DNA of 64,000 nucleotides, taken from NCBI RefSeq assembly GCF_019049285.1, contig NZ_JAGMUL010000208.1:1-64000 (forward strand). The letters are read 5' to 3'. This DNA comes from Streptomyces sp. AC550_RSS872. GTDB lineage: Bacteria; Actinomycetota; Actinomycetes; Streptomycetales; Streptomycetaceae. Below are positions 41,436-49,285 of the stretch, piece after piece. Below the pieces are notes generated by a model. The model ran no database searches. It worked only from the letters and a program-made list of their open reading frames with translations, and had not been told where the DNA came from. Position 1 is the stretch's first letter; every line of letters starts with the position of its first letter. The translations under genes and the position numbers were made by a program.

Positions 41436-42026
41436 CTACTTCAGCCGCTCCCGGATCCGCTCCCGCATCCACGCCATCGTGAACCCGCGCGGATCCACCT
41501 TTCCGGGCTGCCACTCCAGATGCCCGATCACCGAGCGCTCCGTCCAGCCGTGATGACGGCAGACGGCCGCCGATACCCGTTCGATCGCCTTCAGCTGGGG
41601 CTCCGGCCACGGGTCCTTCCCGTCGCCCAGGTTCTCGCACTCGAAGCCGTAGAAGTGCCGGTTGCCGTCGGTGTTGGCCTCGTTGTCGGGCGGCAGCGCC
41701 TTTTCGGCGATGACCGCGCGGAGGACGTCGTCGTCGCCGAGGCCGGCGTGGTTGGCGCGGCCGTAGCCGACCAGGTGGACCCGGCCGTCCTTGGTGATGA
41801 CGCCGTGGCAGAGCGGGCCCGGCAGCCCCTCGTAGCCCTTGCGGCACAGGTCCACCGTGTGTGCGCTGCCCTTGGTCACCGTGTGGTGGATCATCACTCC
41901 GTGCACGGGACCCCACGGGCCCACATGGTTGCGGTTGTGGTGCTCCCAGTCGCCGACCTCGACGACCGTCGCGCCCTCGGCCCTGAGTCTCTCCAGGAAT
42001 CTGCTCGCGGACATGGGGGTGGCCAT
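41436..42026 (-). CDS. N-acetylmuramoyl-L-alanine amidase-like (Amidase_2/PGRP) protein
   Basis: The 196-residue protein has the amidase type 2 zinc ligands (MIHHTVTKG, HFYGFECEN, GHLEWQPGKVDPRGF). It has no signal peptide or cell-wall-binding domain, which is the build of phage-type endolysins or of a cytoplasmic recycling enzyme. The ATG was chosen for the preceding AAGGAGG; the frame is open much further upstream but without sense. It is divergent from eshA. Confidence 0.88.
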   Translation of the reverse strand: MATPMSASRFLERLRAEGATVVEVGDWEHHNRNHVGPWGPVHGVMIHHTVTKGSAHTVDLCRKGYEGLPGPLCHGVITKDGRVHLVGYGRANHAGLGDDDVLRAVIAEKALPPDNEANTDGNRHFYGFECENLGDGKDPWPEPQLKAIERVSAAVCRHHGWTERSVIGHLEWQPGKVDPRGFTMAWMRERIRERLK

Positions 42027-42355
42027 GGCCGCCTCCTTCGCGCTGTACGCCGGCCGCCGTGCGCGGCCGTCTCGTATCGGTGCTTTACCGAAAACGGGCA
42101 GACGGGACTCCTCGCCTCGCACGGTGTGCGATGCGTTTCGGACAAGCTGCGTGGCGGGTTCGGGACGACCGTCGTGGAGGCGCGAGACGGTCTCGCGGCT
42201 GGACAGGGTCCCACTATTTGCCCAGGCGGACGGTGATCCATTCCCGCTCTTTCGGGTAATAGCACCGCCACCCTCCGTGATGCAAGGCTCGTGCATGGAG
42301 ATCGCGATGCGCGGCGCCAGAGCGGTGCCGGGGCATGACGGGAGGGCAATTCCTT
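42027..42355. other. divergent promoter region between the amidase and eshA genes
   Basis: This 329-bp gap has no gene. It contains the palindrome CGCGAGACGGTCTCGCG at 42181-42197 (two 8-bp arms around one base), a good operator candidate. AT-rich segments at about 42213-42260 (ACTATTTGCCC, TTTCGGGTAATAG) are plausible promoter DNA for eshA. Confidence 0.55.
42181..42197. promoter_or_regulatory. 17-bp palindrome, candidate operator
   Basis: CGCGAGAC-G-GTCTCGCG is a perfect inverted repeat with 8-bp arms, located 159 bp before the eshA start and 155 bp from the amidase start. Confidence 0.5.
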
Positions 42356-43762
42356 ATGTCGGTAGGCGAAGAGGTCCGCACGGAGCAGGGCCAGCCGCAG
42401 CAGAGTCTCGGCACTGCGGCAGCGCGGAACCTGGCCACCACGACCAAGTCCGCACCCCAGATGCAGGAGATCAGCTCCCGCTGGCTGCTGCGCATGCTGC
42501 CCTGGGTGAATGTGCAGGGCGGCACGTACCGGGTGAACCGGCGTCTGACCTACGCCGTGGGGGACGGACGTATCACGTTCGTGAAGACCGGAGACCGTGT
42601 CGAGGTCATCCCGGCCGAGCTGACGGAACTGCCTGCGTTGCGGTCGTACGACGACGAGGACGTGCTCTCGGAGCTCGCCCAGCGCTGCCAGCAGCGCGAG
42701 TTCGCGGCAGGCGCCGTGATCGCCTCGTTCGGCAGCCAGACCGACGAGGTGTACCTGCTCGCGCACGGCAGGGTGGAGAAGCTCGGCACCGGCCCCTACG
42801 GCGAGGACGAGTCCCTCGGCGTCCTCGCCGACGGCGCCTACCTCGGTGATCAGGCGCTGCTCGACGCCGACGCCATCTGGGAGTACACGGTCCGCGCGGT
42901 CACCGCCTGCACCGTGCTCGTCCTGCCCCGCCAGGACGTCGAGCAGGTCGCGGAGCGCGCCGAGTCGCTGAGCGGACACCTGGAGCAGCTGCGGGCGATC
43001 CCCTCGCAGCGCACCAACAAGTACGGCGAGAAGGAGGTCGACCTCGCGGCCGGCCACAGCGGCGAGCCGGACATCCCGCACACCTTCGTCGACTACGAGG
43101 CCCGCCCCCGTGAGTACGAACTGAGCATCGCCCAGACCGTGCTGCGCATCCACACGCGCGTGGCCGACCTGTACAACCAGCCGATGAACCAGACCGAGCA
43201 GCAGTTGCGGCTGACGGTCGAGGCGCTGAAGGAGCGCCAGGAGCACGAGCTGATCAACAACCGCGAGTTCGGACTGCTCAACAACTGCGAGTACGACCAG
43301 CGGCTCCAGCCGCACGACGGGGTGCCCAGCCCCGACGACATGGACGAACTGCTGTGCCGGCGGCGCGGCACCAAGCTGTTCCTCGCCCACCCGCGCGCGA
43401 TCTCGGCGTTCGGGCGAGAGCTGAACAAGCGCGGGCTGGTTCCCGAGACGATCGAGGTGGGCGGCAACCGCATCCCCACCTGGCGCGGTGTGCCGATCTT
43501 CCCGTGCAACAAGATCCCGGTCACCGACGCCCGGACGACCTCGATCATCGCCATGCGTACGGGCGAGGCGGAGCAGGGCGTCATCGGGCTTCAGCAGGCG
43601 GGCATCCCGGACGAGATCGAGCCGAGCCTGTCCTGCCGCTTCATGGGCATCAACGAACAGGCCATCATCAAGTACCTGGTGACGGCCTACTACTCGGCCG
43701 CGGTCCTGGTGCCGGACGCCCTCGGTGTGCTGGAGAACGTCGAGATCGGGCGCTGGCGGTGA
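42356..43762 (+). CDS. eshA: EshA, family 2B encapsulin shell protein with a cNMP-binding-like domain
   Basis: The 468-residue protein is of EshA type, close to the S. griseus and S. coelicolor proteins in length. EshA belongs to family 2B encapsulins, HK97-fold shells with an inserted cyclic-nucleotide-binding-like domain. Here residues 1-90 (N-arm and first shell segment) precede a cNMP-like domain at about 95-205 (REFAAGAVIASFG, VYLLAHGRVEKLG, GDQALLD), then the HK97-type remainder (YEARPREYELSIAQTV, FLAHPRAISAFGRELNKRG). There is no helix-turn-helix, so it is not a Crp regulator. GGGAGG precedes the ATG. A polyprenyl synthase gene follows. Confidence 0.92.
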   Translation: MSVGEEVRTEQGQPQQSLGTAAARNLATTTKSAPQMQEISSRWLLRMLPWVNVQGGTYRVNRRLTYAVGDGRITFVKTGDRVEVIPAELTELPALRSYDDEDVLSELAQRCQQREFAAGAVIASFGSQTDEVYLLAHGRVEKLGTGPYGEDESLGVLADGAYLGDQALLDADAIWEYTVRAVTACTVLVLPRQDVEQVAERAESLSGHLEQLRAIPSQRTNKYGEKEVDLAAGHSGEPDIPHTFVDYEARPREYELSIAQTVLRIHTRVADLYNQPMNQTEQQLRLTVEALKERQEHELINNREFGLLNNCEYDQRLQPHDGVPSPDDMDELLCRRRGTKLFLAHPRAISAFGRELNKRGLVPETIEVGGNRIPTWRGVPIFPCNKIPVTDARTTSIIAMRTGEAEQGVIGLQQAGIPDEIEPSLSCRFMGINEQAIIKYLVTAYYSAAVLVPDALGVLENVEIGRWR

Positions 43763-43903
43763 CCCTGCCCGCCCGGTTCTGCGCCGCCCGGACGCTCGTC
43801 GGGGGTGCGCCGTGTCCGGCGGCCCCCGTGCGGGTAGCCCCTCCGGGCAGGCGCCCAGCCGTAGCGGAAGTGCCACTGTCCGCCGACTCTCCGAGGCGAT
43901 GCC

Positions 43904-45043
43904 ATGGGTGAGTTCACGACGCAGACGCAGGCGCGCCCCGCCGGGGTGCGGCCGTCCACCGAGACGCGCGAGAGGCGGGGCTCCATCGCGACCGACACGG
44001 ATGGCGGTCCGGGTCCGCTCGACGGGCCCGAGGCGGCGGTGATCCTGGAGCGAGCCCGGACGACGGTCGACCCCGAACTGCACGCCGCCGTCGAGTCGTT
44101 GCCGGCCTCCATGCGCCGGATCACGCGCTACCACTTCGGCTGGGAGCACGCGGACGGCACCCCGGCGGCGGGCAACGCCGGCAAGGCGATCCGGCCCGCG
44201 CTCGTCCTCACCGCGGCCGCGGCGCTGGGCGGACTCCCGGCGCGGGCGGCGGCCGTACGGGCGGCGGTGGCGGTGGAGCTGGTGCACAACTTCACGCTGT
44301 TGCACGACGACGTGATGGACCGGGACGCCACCCGCAGGCACCGGGCCACCGCGTGGACCGTGTTCGGCGACGCCGACGCGATCCTCGCCGGGGACGCCCT
44401 CCAGGCACTGGCCCTGCGGCTGCTCGCCGCGGACCCGCACCCCGCGTCAGCGGCGGCAGGCGCCCGCCTCGCGGACTGCGTCGTCGAACTGTGCGCCGGC
44501 CAGCAGGCCGACACGGCGTTGGAGAAGCGGGGCCCGGGCGAGGTCGGCCTGGACGAGGTGCTCGCCATGGCCGAGGCCAAGACCGGGGCGCTGCTGGGGT
44601 GCGCCTGTGCCCTCGGGGCGCTGTACGCGGGCGCTGCGGACGAGGATGTGGCGGCGCTGGACGCGTTCGGCCGGGAGGCCGGGCTCGCCTTTCAGCTCAT
44701 CGACGACGTGATCGGTATATGGGGGGACCCGTGTCACACCGGCAAGCCGGCGGGCGCCGACCTCGCCGCCCGCAAGAAGTCCCTGCCGGTCGTCGCCGCG
44801 CTGACCTCCGGTGGTCCGGCGGCGGCGGAACTGGCCGCGCTGTACGAGGCGCCGTACGACGAGGGGGACCTTCAGCGGACCGCGCTCGCTGTGGAGCGGG
44901 CGGGTGGCCGTGACTGGGCGCAGGCCCAGGCCGCCGAGCGGATGGCCCGCGCCATGCAGGAGCTGGCCCGTGCGGTGCCCGACCCGGAGGAGGCGGGCGG
45001 ACTGCTGGCTCTGGCGGAGTTCGTGACGCGGCGCAGCAGCTGA
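43904..45043 (+). CDS. polyprenyl (geranylgeranyl-type) diphosphate synthase, probable encapsulin cargo
   Basis: The 379-residue class I trans-prenyltransferase condenses isopentenyl diphosphate with allylic diphosphates. It has the first Asp-rich motif in LLHDDVMDRD and the second in LIDDVIGIWGD, with KAIRPALVL before them. Residues 1 to about 42 are disordered and rich in Thr, Gln, Arg, Pro and Gly, beyond the catalytic fold. Family 2B encapsulin cargos, including polyprenyl transferases, carry such N-terminal targeting domains, so encapsulation by EshA (141 bp upstream) is the best reading. Chain length of the product is unknown. Confidence 0.9.
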   Translation: MGEFTTQTQARPAGVRPSTETRERRGSIATDTDGGPGPLDGPEAAVILERARTTVDPELHAAVESLPASMRRITRYHFGWEHADGTPAAGNAGKAIRPALVLTAAAALGGLPARAAAVRAAVAVELVHNFTLLHDDVMDRDATRRHRATAWTVFGDADAILAGDALQALALRLLAADPHPASAAAGARLADCVVELCAGQQADTALEKRGPGEVGLDEVLAMAEAKTGALLGCACALGALYAGAADEDVAALDAFGREAGLAFQLIDDVIGIWGDPCHTGKPAGADLAARKKSLPVVAALTSGGPAAAELAALYEAPYDEGDLQRTALAVERAGGRDWAQAQAAERMARAMQELARAVPDPEEAGGLLALAEFVTRRSS

Positions 45044-45118
45044 GACAGCAACTGAGACGGCAACTGAGACAGCGACGCAGACAGCGACCGAGGTAGCGAC
45101 AACCGAGGCAGCGACTCG
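45041..45118. repeat. degenerate 12-bp tandem repeat starting at the stop codon
   Basis: Units TGAGACAGCAAC, TGAGACGGCAAC, TGAGACAGCGAC, GCAGACAGCGAC, CGAGGTAGCGAC(AAC) and CGAGGCAGCGAC follow one another. The first TGA is the stop codon of the polyprenyl synthase gene, and the next two units repeat the in-frame stop. Confidence 0.8.
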
Positions 45119-45347
45119 GGCCGCGGCGGTCGGCGGTCGTGAAGGACCCGGAGTCCCCGGGACCGTACGGTTCCTGACCCCGTACGGCCGCCGAGCGGTT
45201 CCGGACCGGCGGGTCCCGCACATCCCCACGGTGTGCGGGGCCCGCCTCCGCGTACCGTACGGATCTCGACAAACTCCACCCGTGGACGGCACACACGTCG
45301 GCATCGCCCTACGATCAACGCCAGTTGACGCGAAGGGGCGGGAAGAC
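45119..45347. other. non-coding region upstream of the GNAT gene
   Basis: No gene is seen. Several CCGTACGG elements occur (45162, 45181, 45255 areas), some in inverted pairs such as GACCGTACGGTTCC. A promoter for the GNAT gene must lie here but none stands out. Confidence 0.35.
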
Positions 45348-45941
45348 ATGGGTGTGGCGATCCGGACGGCGGGCGAAGGGGACCGGGAGCTGGTGGCACG
45401 GCTGCTGGACGCGTCCTTCCAGGACGATCCGGTCAGCGGCTGGGTGTTCCCGGGCGAGGAGCACCGCCGTGCCGCCCACCCCAGGCTCATGGCCGCTTTC
45501 ACGGACATCGTGCTCGCCGTCGGCCGTATCGACGTCACCGAGGACGGCACGGCGTGCGCACTGTGGATATCCGTGCCGGCCGACGAGCCGGACCACGACG
45601 AGGAAGGACCCGCGCGGCTGCGCGAGGCCGTCGACCCGGAGAACGAGCGCGTCGAGCTGATCGGCCGCCTGACGGACGGCATCCACCCGACAGGTCGTGC
45701 ACACGAATACCTGTGGATGATCGCCACGGCCCCCGAACGCCAGGGCGAGGGACTCGGCACCGCCCTCATCAGCTCGGTCCTCGACCGCTGCGACCGCGAG
45801 GGCCTGCCCGCCTACCTGGAGGCGAGCAGCAACCGCAGCCGGAAACTGTACGAGCGCCTCGGCTTCGAACAGAAGGGTCACCCCCTCGACCTCCCGGACG
45901 GCCCCCAAATGTGGCCGATGTGGCGCGAGCCGCGGGGCTGA
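45348..45941 (+). CDS. GNAT-family N-acetyltransferase
   Basis: The 197-residue protein has acetyl-CoA motif A (LWMIATAPERQGEGLGTALI, with Q-x-x-G-x-G/A) and the motif B segment YLEASSNRSRKLYERLGF. The N-terminal arm VAIRTAGEGDRELVARLLDASF is typical. The ATG follows GGGGCGGGAAG. The substrate is unknown. It is convergent with the TetR gene. Confidence 0.9.
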   Translation: MGVAIRTAGEGDRELVARLLDASFQDDPVSGWVFPGEEHRRAAHPRLMAAFTDIVLAVGRIDVTEDGTACALWISVPADEPDHDEEGPARLREAVDPENERVELIGRLTDGIHPTGRAHEYLWMIATAPERQGEGLGTALISSVLDRCDREGLPAYLEASSNRSRKLYERLGFEQKGHPLDLPDGPQMWPMWREPRG

Positions 45942-45956
45942 GCGCAGGGGTTCGGC

Positions 45957-46547
45957 CTACTTCGCGGGCACGATCGTCGCCGCGATCCGCTCCACCAGCC
46001 CTTCCGGCACGCTGACCCCGGGCAGGACACCTTCCAGCACGTCCGGCAGCGTCAGATGCTCCAGGAGCAGCCCGAGCATCGCGAGATAGAGCACGGTGAC
46101 GATCTCGTCGCCCCCGGGCAGCCCTGCGTCGCGGTGGAACCCGATGGCCTCCTCGAGGTCGCCGCGCACGGACCGGGTGAAGGAGGAGCGCAGTTCGGGA
46201 CGTCGCGTGGCCTCCAGGCGCATCTCCAGCAGGGCCAGATAGCCCGTGCGGTCGCGGGTCGCGCGCGCCATCAGGTCGTGCATGAAGGCGGTGACCAGGG
46301 CGCGGTCCTTGGGCCGGGTCAGCAACTCGGTGATCGTCGCCGGGGCGGGCGCCAGCCGCACGTGCAGCCGGGCGTCGATCTGGCGGAGCATGTCGTCGCG
46401 GCCGCTGAAGTAGTTGGAGGCGGTGCCCACCGGCACCCCGGCCTCGGCGTCCACCGCGCGGAACGTCAGCCCGCGTGCTCCCTCGCGGGCGAGCACCTCG
46501 ACGCCCGCGTCGACAAGGGCGGCACGGCGCTCCGGATTGCCCGCCAT
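45957..46547 (-). CDS. TetR/AcrR-family transcriptional regulator
   Basis: The 196-residue protein has an N-terminal helix-turn-helix (LTFRAVDAEAGVPVGTASNYFSGRDDMLRQI) and a helical effector domain. It is divergent from the DHFR-like gene across a 125-bp gap containing direct and inverted repeats, so it most likely represses that gene and itself. The ligand is unknown. Confidence 0.9.
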   Translation of the reverse strand: MAGNPERRAALVDAGVEVLAREGARGLTFRAVDAEAGVPVGTASNYFSGRDDMLRQIDARLHVRLAPAPATITELLTRPKDRALVTAFMHDLMARATRDRTGYLALLEMRLEATRRPELRSSFTRSVRGDLEEAIGFHRDAGLPGGDEIVTVLYLAMLGLLLEHLTLPDVLEGVLPGVSVPEGLVERIAATIVPAK

Positions 46548-46593
46548 ACGGAATCCCCTCTCTCACTTCTATCCGGCCTCATGAATACCCTTG

Positions 46594-46645
46594 CAACCAC
46601 TACAAGCGAAGTACTACAACTGAAGCACTACAACCGCAGTGGTTG
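46594..46645. promoter_or_regulatory. repeat-rich TetR operator candidate
   Basis: Three 14-bp direct repeats CTACAAGCGAAGTA (46600), CTACAACTGAAGCA (46614) and CTACAACCGCAGTG (46628) are enclosed by inverted arms CAACCACT (46594-46601) and AGTGGTTG (46638-46645). Confidence 0.65.
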
Positions 46646-46672
46646 TCCGTCACCCTACGAAAAGAGACCGGC

Positions 46673-47257
46673 TTGCGAAAGCTCACGTACTTCATCGCCT
46701 GCTCGATCGACGGCTTCATCGGAGACCCGAGCGGCGACGCGACGGAGATGGTCCGCTTCGTCGACGAGGGGTACTCCGCGTTCTTCGCCGCGGAATACCC
46801 GGAGACCGTGCCGACCCACGTCCGCCATCTCATCGGTATGGAGGACCTGCCGAACAAGAGGTTCGACACGGTGATCCAGGGCCGGGCCAGCTATGACCTG
46901 GCCCTGAAGGAGGGCGTCACCAGCCCGTACGCCCATATGCGGGAGTACGTCGCCTCGCGCACCCTGACCGAGTCGCCCGACCCGAACGTCGAGATCGTCG
47001 GCGACGACCTGGTCGCCAGGGTCCGCGAACTCAAGGCCGAGGACGGCGACTTGGGCATCTACCTGTGCGGCGGCTCGCAGCTCGCCGGCGCCCTGGTCGA
47101 CGAGATCGACGAACTCGTCATCAAGAGCTACCCCATCGTGTACGGCACGGGCATGCCGATGTTCGGCTCGGACTTCGCCGTCACCGAGTTCACCCTCGGT
47201 GAGGTCCGTTCGTTCGGCAACGGCGTCGTGGTCCGTACGTACAGCAGGAAGCGCTGA
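46673..47257 (+). CDS. dihydrofolate reductase-family (RibD C-terminal-like) protein
   Basis: The 194-residue protein has the DHFR/RibD-C fold signatures: RKLTYFIACSIDGFIG at the start, VIQGRASYD in the middle and IYLCGGSQLAGALVDEIDEL (NADPH loop) near the end. Such stand-alone reductases are common in actinobacteria and are rarely true DHFRs; the substrate is unknown. A TTG start is used because homology begins there and AAGAGA precedes it. It is controlled by the divergent TetR gene by inference. Confidence 0.85.
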   Translation: MRKLTYFIACSIDGFIGDPSGDATEMVRFVDEGYSAFFAAEYPETVPTHVRHLIGMEDLPNKRFDTVIQGRASYDLALKEGVTSPYAHMREYVASRTLTESPDPNVEIVGDDLVARVRELKAEDGDLGIYLCGGSQLAGALVDEIDELVIKSYPIVYGTGMPMFGSDFAVTEFTLGEVRSFGNGVVVRTYSRKR

Positions 47258-47283
47258 GCCCTCTCCCGCCCTACTCTGAGGGC

Positions 47284-47526
47284 ATGGGCAGCAGCGAAGA
47301 GCACCACTGTCCCGAATGCGGACAGCCCGTCGAAACGGTCGTCCGGCGCCACAAGACGCTGGGCGCCTGGGTCCCCACATGGGTGGCCGGCCCGTGCCGG
47401 AACCCCGAGTGCGGCGCGTACGCCGAGGGCGCCGCCGAGCACGAAGAGCACCACGAGAACCACCAGCACCACGAGAGTCACCAGCACCACGAGCAGCCCG
47501 AGAAACCTTCCGCGAAGAATTCCTGA
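47284..47526 (+). CDS. small zinc-ribbon protein with a His-rich tail
   Basis: The 80-residue protein has two Cys pairs, HHCPECGQP and CRNPECGAY, forming a likely zinc ribbon. A 20-residue tail rich in His, Glu, Gln and Asn follows (HEEHHENHQHHESHQHHEQ), able to bind several metal ions. The ATG lies 26 bp after the DHFR-like gene. A metal-storage or sensing role is possible but not demonstrated. Confidence 0.75.
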   Translation: MGSSEEHHCPECGQPVETVVRRHKTLGAWVPTWVAGPCRNPECGAYAEGAAEHEEHHENHQHHESHQHHEQPEKPSAKNS

Positions 47527-47619
47527 ACCCCTGTCGAGAATCCCGGACCGGCTCCGACGTCCCCTGTGAGAGCCGCCGAAACGGTGGCTCGAGCCGATGG
47601 AAACCGAAGGAGCGGACTG

Positions 47620-48033
47620 ATGAAGTACCTGGTCATGGTGCAGGGCACGCAGGCGGACTACGAGGCGATGAAGGGCAAGGGGTCCGAGAACTCCGTGGCC
47701 TGGAGCCAGGAGGACGTCCAGGCGATGTACGCCTTCATGAGCGACCTCAACAACGACCTCGCCGAGAGCGGTGAGATGGTCGACGGACAGGGGCTGGCCG
47801 AGCCGGCGAAGACCCGGCACGTCACCCTGGGGGACGACGGCAAGGCGGTGATCACCGACGGGCCGTACAGCGAGACCAAGGAACTGCTGGCCGGTTACTG
47901 GGTGCTGGACTGCGCGAGCCTGGAGCGGGTCACGGAGATCGCCGAGCGCGTCCTACAGTGTCCCCAGCCCGCCGGGGCCCCCGTGTACCCGGTGGTGATC
48001 CGGCCCATCGACGACGGCGCCGGAGACGTCTGA
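47620..48033 (+). CDS. YCII/DGPF-domain protein
   Basis: The 137-residue protein has the YCII-related fold with the DGPF-type signature DGPYSETKE and YLVMVQG at the start, GYWVLDC later. These proteins are regularly encoded next to ECF42-type sigma factors, as here, where the sigma gene starts 7 bp downstream. The ATG follows AAGGAG. Biochemical function is unknown. Confidence 0.9.
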   Translation: MKYLVMVQGTQADYEAMKGKGSENSVAWSQEDVQAMYAFMSDLNNDLAESGEMVDGQGLAEPAKTRHVTLGDDGKAVITDGPYSETKELLAGYWVLDCASLERVTEIAERVLQCPQPAGAPVYPVVIRPIDDGAGDV

Positions 48034-48040
48034 GCCGTAC

Positions 48041-49276
48041 ATGAGCGTCACACCCGAGACCGAGGACCTGCTGCGCCGTCACGCGCCGCAGGTCCTCGGC
48101 GCGCTGGTACGACGGTACGGCCACTTCGACACCGCCGAGGACGCCGTACAGGAGGCACTGCTCGCCGCCGCCGGTCAGTGGCCGCGCACCGGCGTCCCCG
48201 ACAATCCGCGCGGCTGGCTGATCAAGGTCGCCGCACGACGGCTGACCGACGCCCTGCGCGCGGAGGAGGCACGCCGGGCCAGGGAGGAGAAGGTCGCGGC
48301 GCTGTCGCCCCGGGACGCCTTCACCGCCCCGCCGCCGGGCGCGGACCGCGCTCCCCGCGAGGACGACACCCTCACCCTGCTCTTCCTGTGCTGCCACCCG
48401 AACCTGACCCCGCCCGCCCAGATCGCCCTCACCCTGCGCGCGGTCGGCGGTCTGACCACGGCGGAGATCGCCCGCGCGTATCTGGTCCCCGAGGCGACCA
48501 TGGCCCAGCGCATCAGCCGGGCCAAGCAGAAGGTCCGCGGTGTGCGCTTCGCGCGCCCCGACGACGGGGAGGAGCGGCTGCCCGCGGTCCTCCAGACGCT
48601 GTACCTGATCTTCAACGAGGGCTATACGGCCACTTCGGGTGCCGCCTTGCAGCGGCGGGAACTCGCCGGCGAGGCGATCCGGCTGACCCGCGCGGTGCAC
48701 CGCCTCCTCCCCGGCCACGGCGAGGCGGCCGGCCTGCTCGCCCTGATGCTGCTCACCGACGCCCGCCGCGACGCGCGCACCGGCCCGCACGGCGAGCTCG
48801 TCCCGCTGGACGAACAGGACCGCGACCGCTGGGACAAGGCCGCGATCGACGAGGGCGTCGCCCTGGTCACCGGCGCCCTGTCCCGGGGGCGCGCCGGCCC
48901 GTACCAACTGCGCGCCGCCATCGCCGCCGTGCACGACGAGGCACCCTCCGCCCGGGCGACCGACTGGCAGGAGATCCTTGGCCTCTACGACATCCTCGTA
49001 CGCCTCGTCCCCGGGCCCGTCGAGCGCCTCAACCGTGCCGTCGCCGTGGCCATGGTCCGGGGGCCGCGCGCGGGACTGGCCGAACTGGCCGAACTGGCCG
49101 AACTGGAGGATGAGTTGGGGGGCGGGCACCGGCTGGACGCGGTGCGCGGTCATCTGCTGGAGCGGGCGGGCGCGTACGACGAGGCCCGTGCGGCCTACGA
49201 GGCCGCTGCCGCCAAGACCCTGAGCCTGCCGGAACAGCGTTATCTGCACACGCGGGCGGCCCGGCTGAAGCCGTAG
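48041..49276 (+). CDS. ECF42-type RNA polymerase sigma factor with C-terminal TPR-like domain
   Basis: The 411-residue protein begins with sigma region 2 (FDTAEDAVQEALLAA, NPRGWLIKVAARRLTD) and region 4 (GLTTAEIARAYLVPEATMAQRISRAK). A helical C-terminal extension of about 230 residues follows (LIFNEGYTA, DILVRLVPGPVERLNRAVAV), typical of ECF42 factors, where the extension rather than an anti-sigma factor controls activity. It forms an operon with the DGPF gene. A 9-bp microrepeat near 49075-49107 encodes LAELAELAEL. Confidence 0.92.
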   Translation: MSVTPETEDLLRRHAPQVLGALVRRYGHFDTAEDAVQEALLAAAGQWPRTGVPDNPRGWLIKVAARRLTDALRAEEARRAREEKVAALSPRDAFTAPPPGADRAPREDDTLTLLFLCCHPNLTPPAQIALTLRAVGGLTTAEIARAYLVPEATMAQRISRAKQKVRGVRFARPDDGEERLPAVLQTLYLIFNEGYTATSGAALQRRELAGEAIRLTRAVHRLLPGHGEAAGLLALMLLTDARRDARTGPHGELVPLDEQDRDRWDKAAIDEGVALVTGALSRGRAGPYQLRAAIAAVHDEAPSARATDWQEILGLYDILVRLVPGPVERLNRAVAVAMVRGPRAGLAELAELAELEDELGGGHRLDAVRGHLLERAGAYDEARAAYEAAAAKTLSLPEQRYLHTRAARLKP

Positions 49277-49285
49277 CGTGGACCC

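Noticed and set aside
42356..43762. Reading EshA as a Crp/Fnr-type transcription factor
   Set aside because: It has a cNMP-like domain, but the C-terminal half has no helix-turn-helix and matches the HK97-type shell sequence of family 2 encapsulins.
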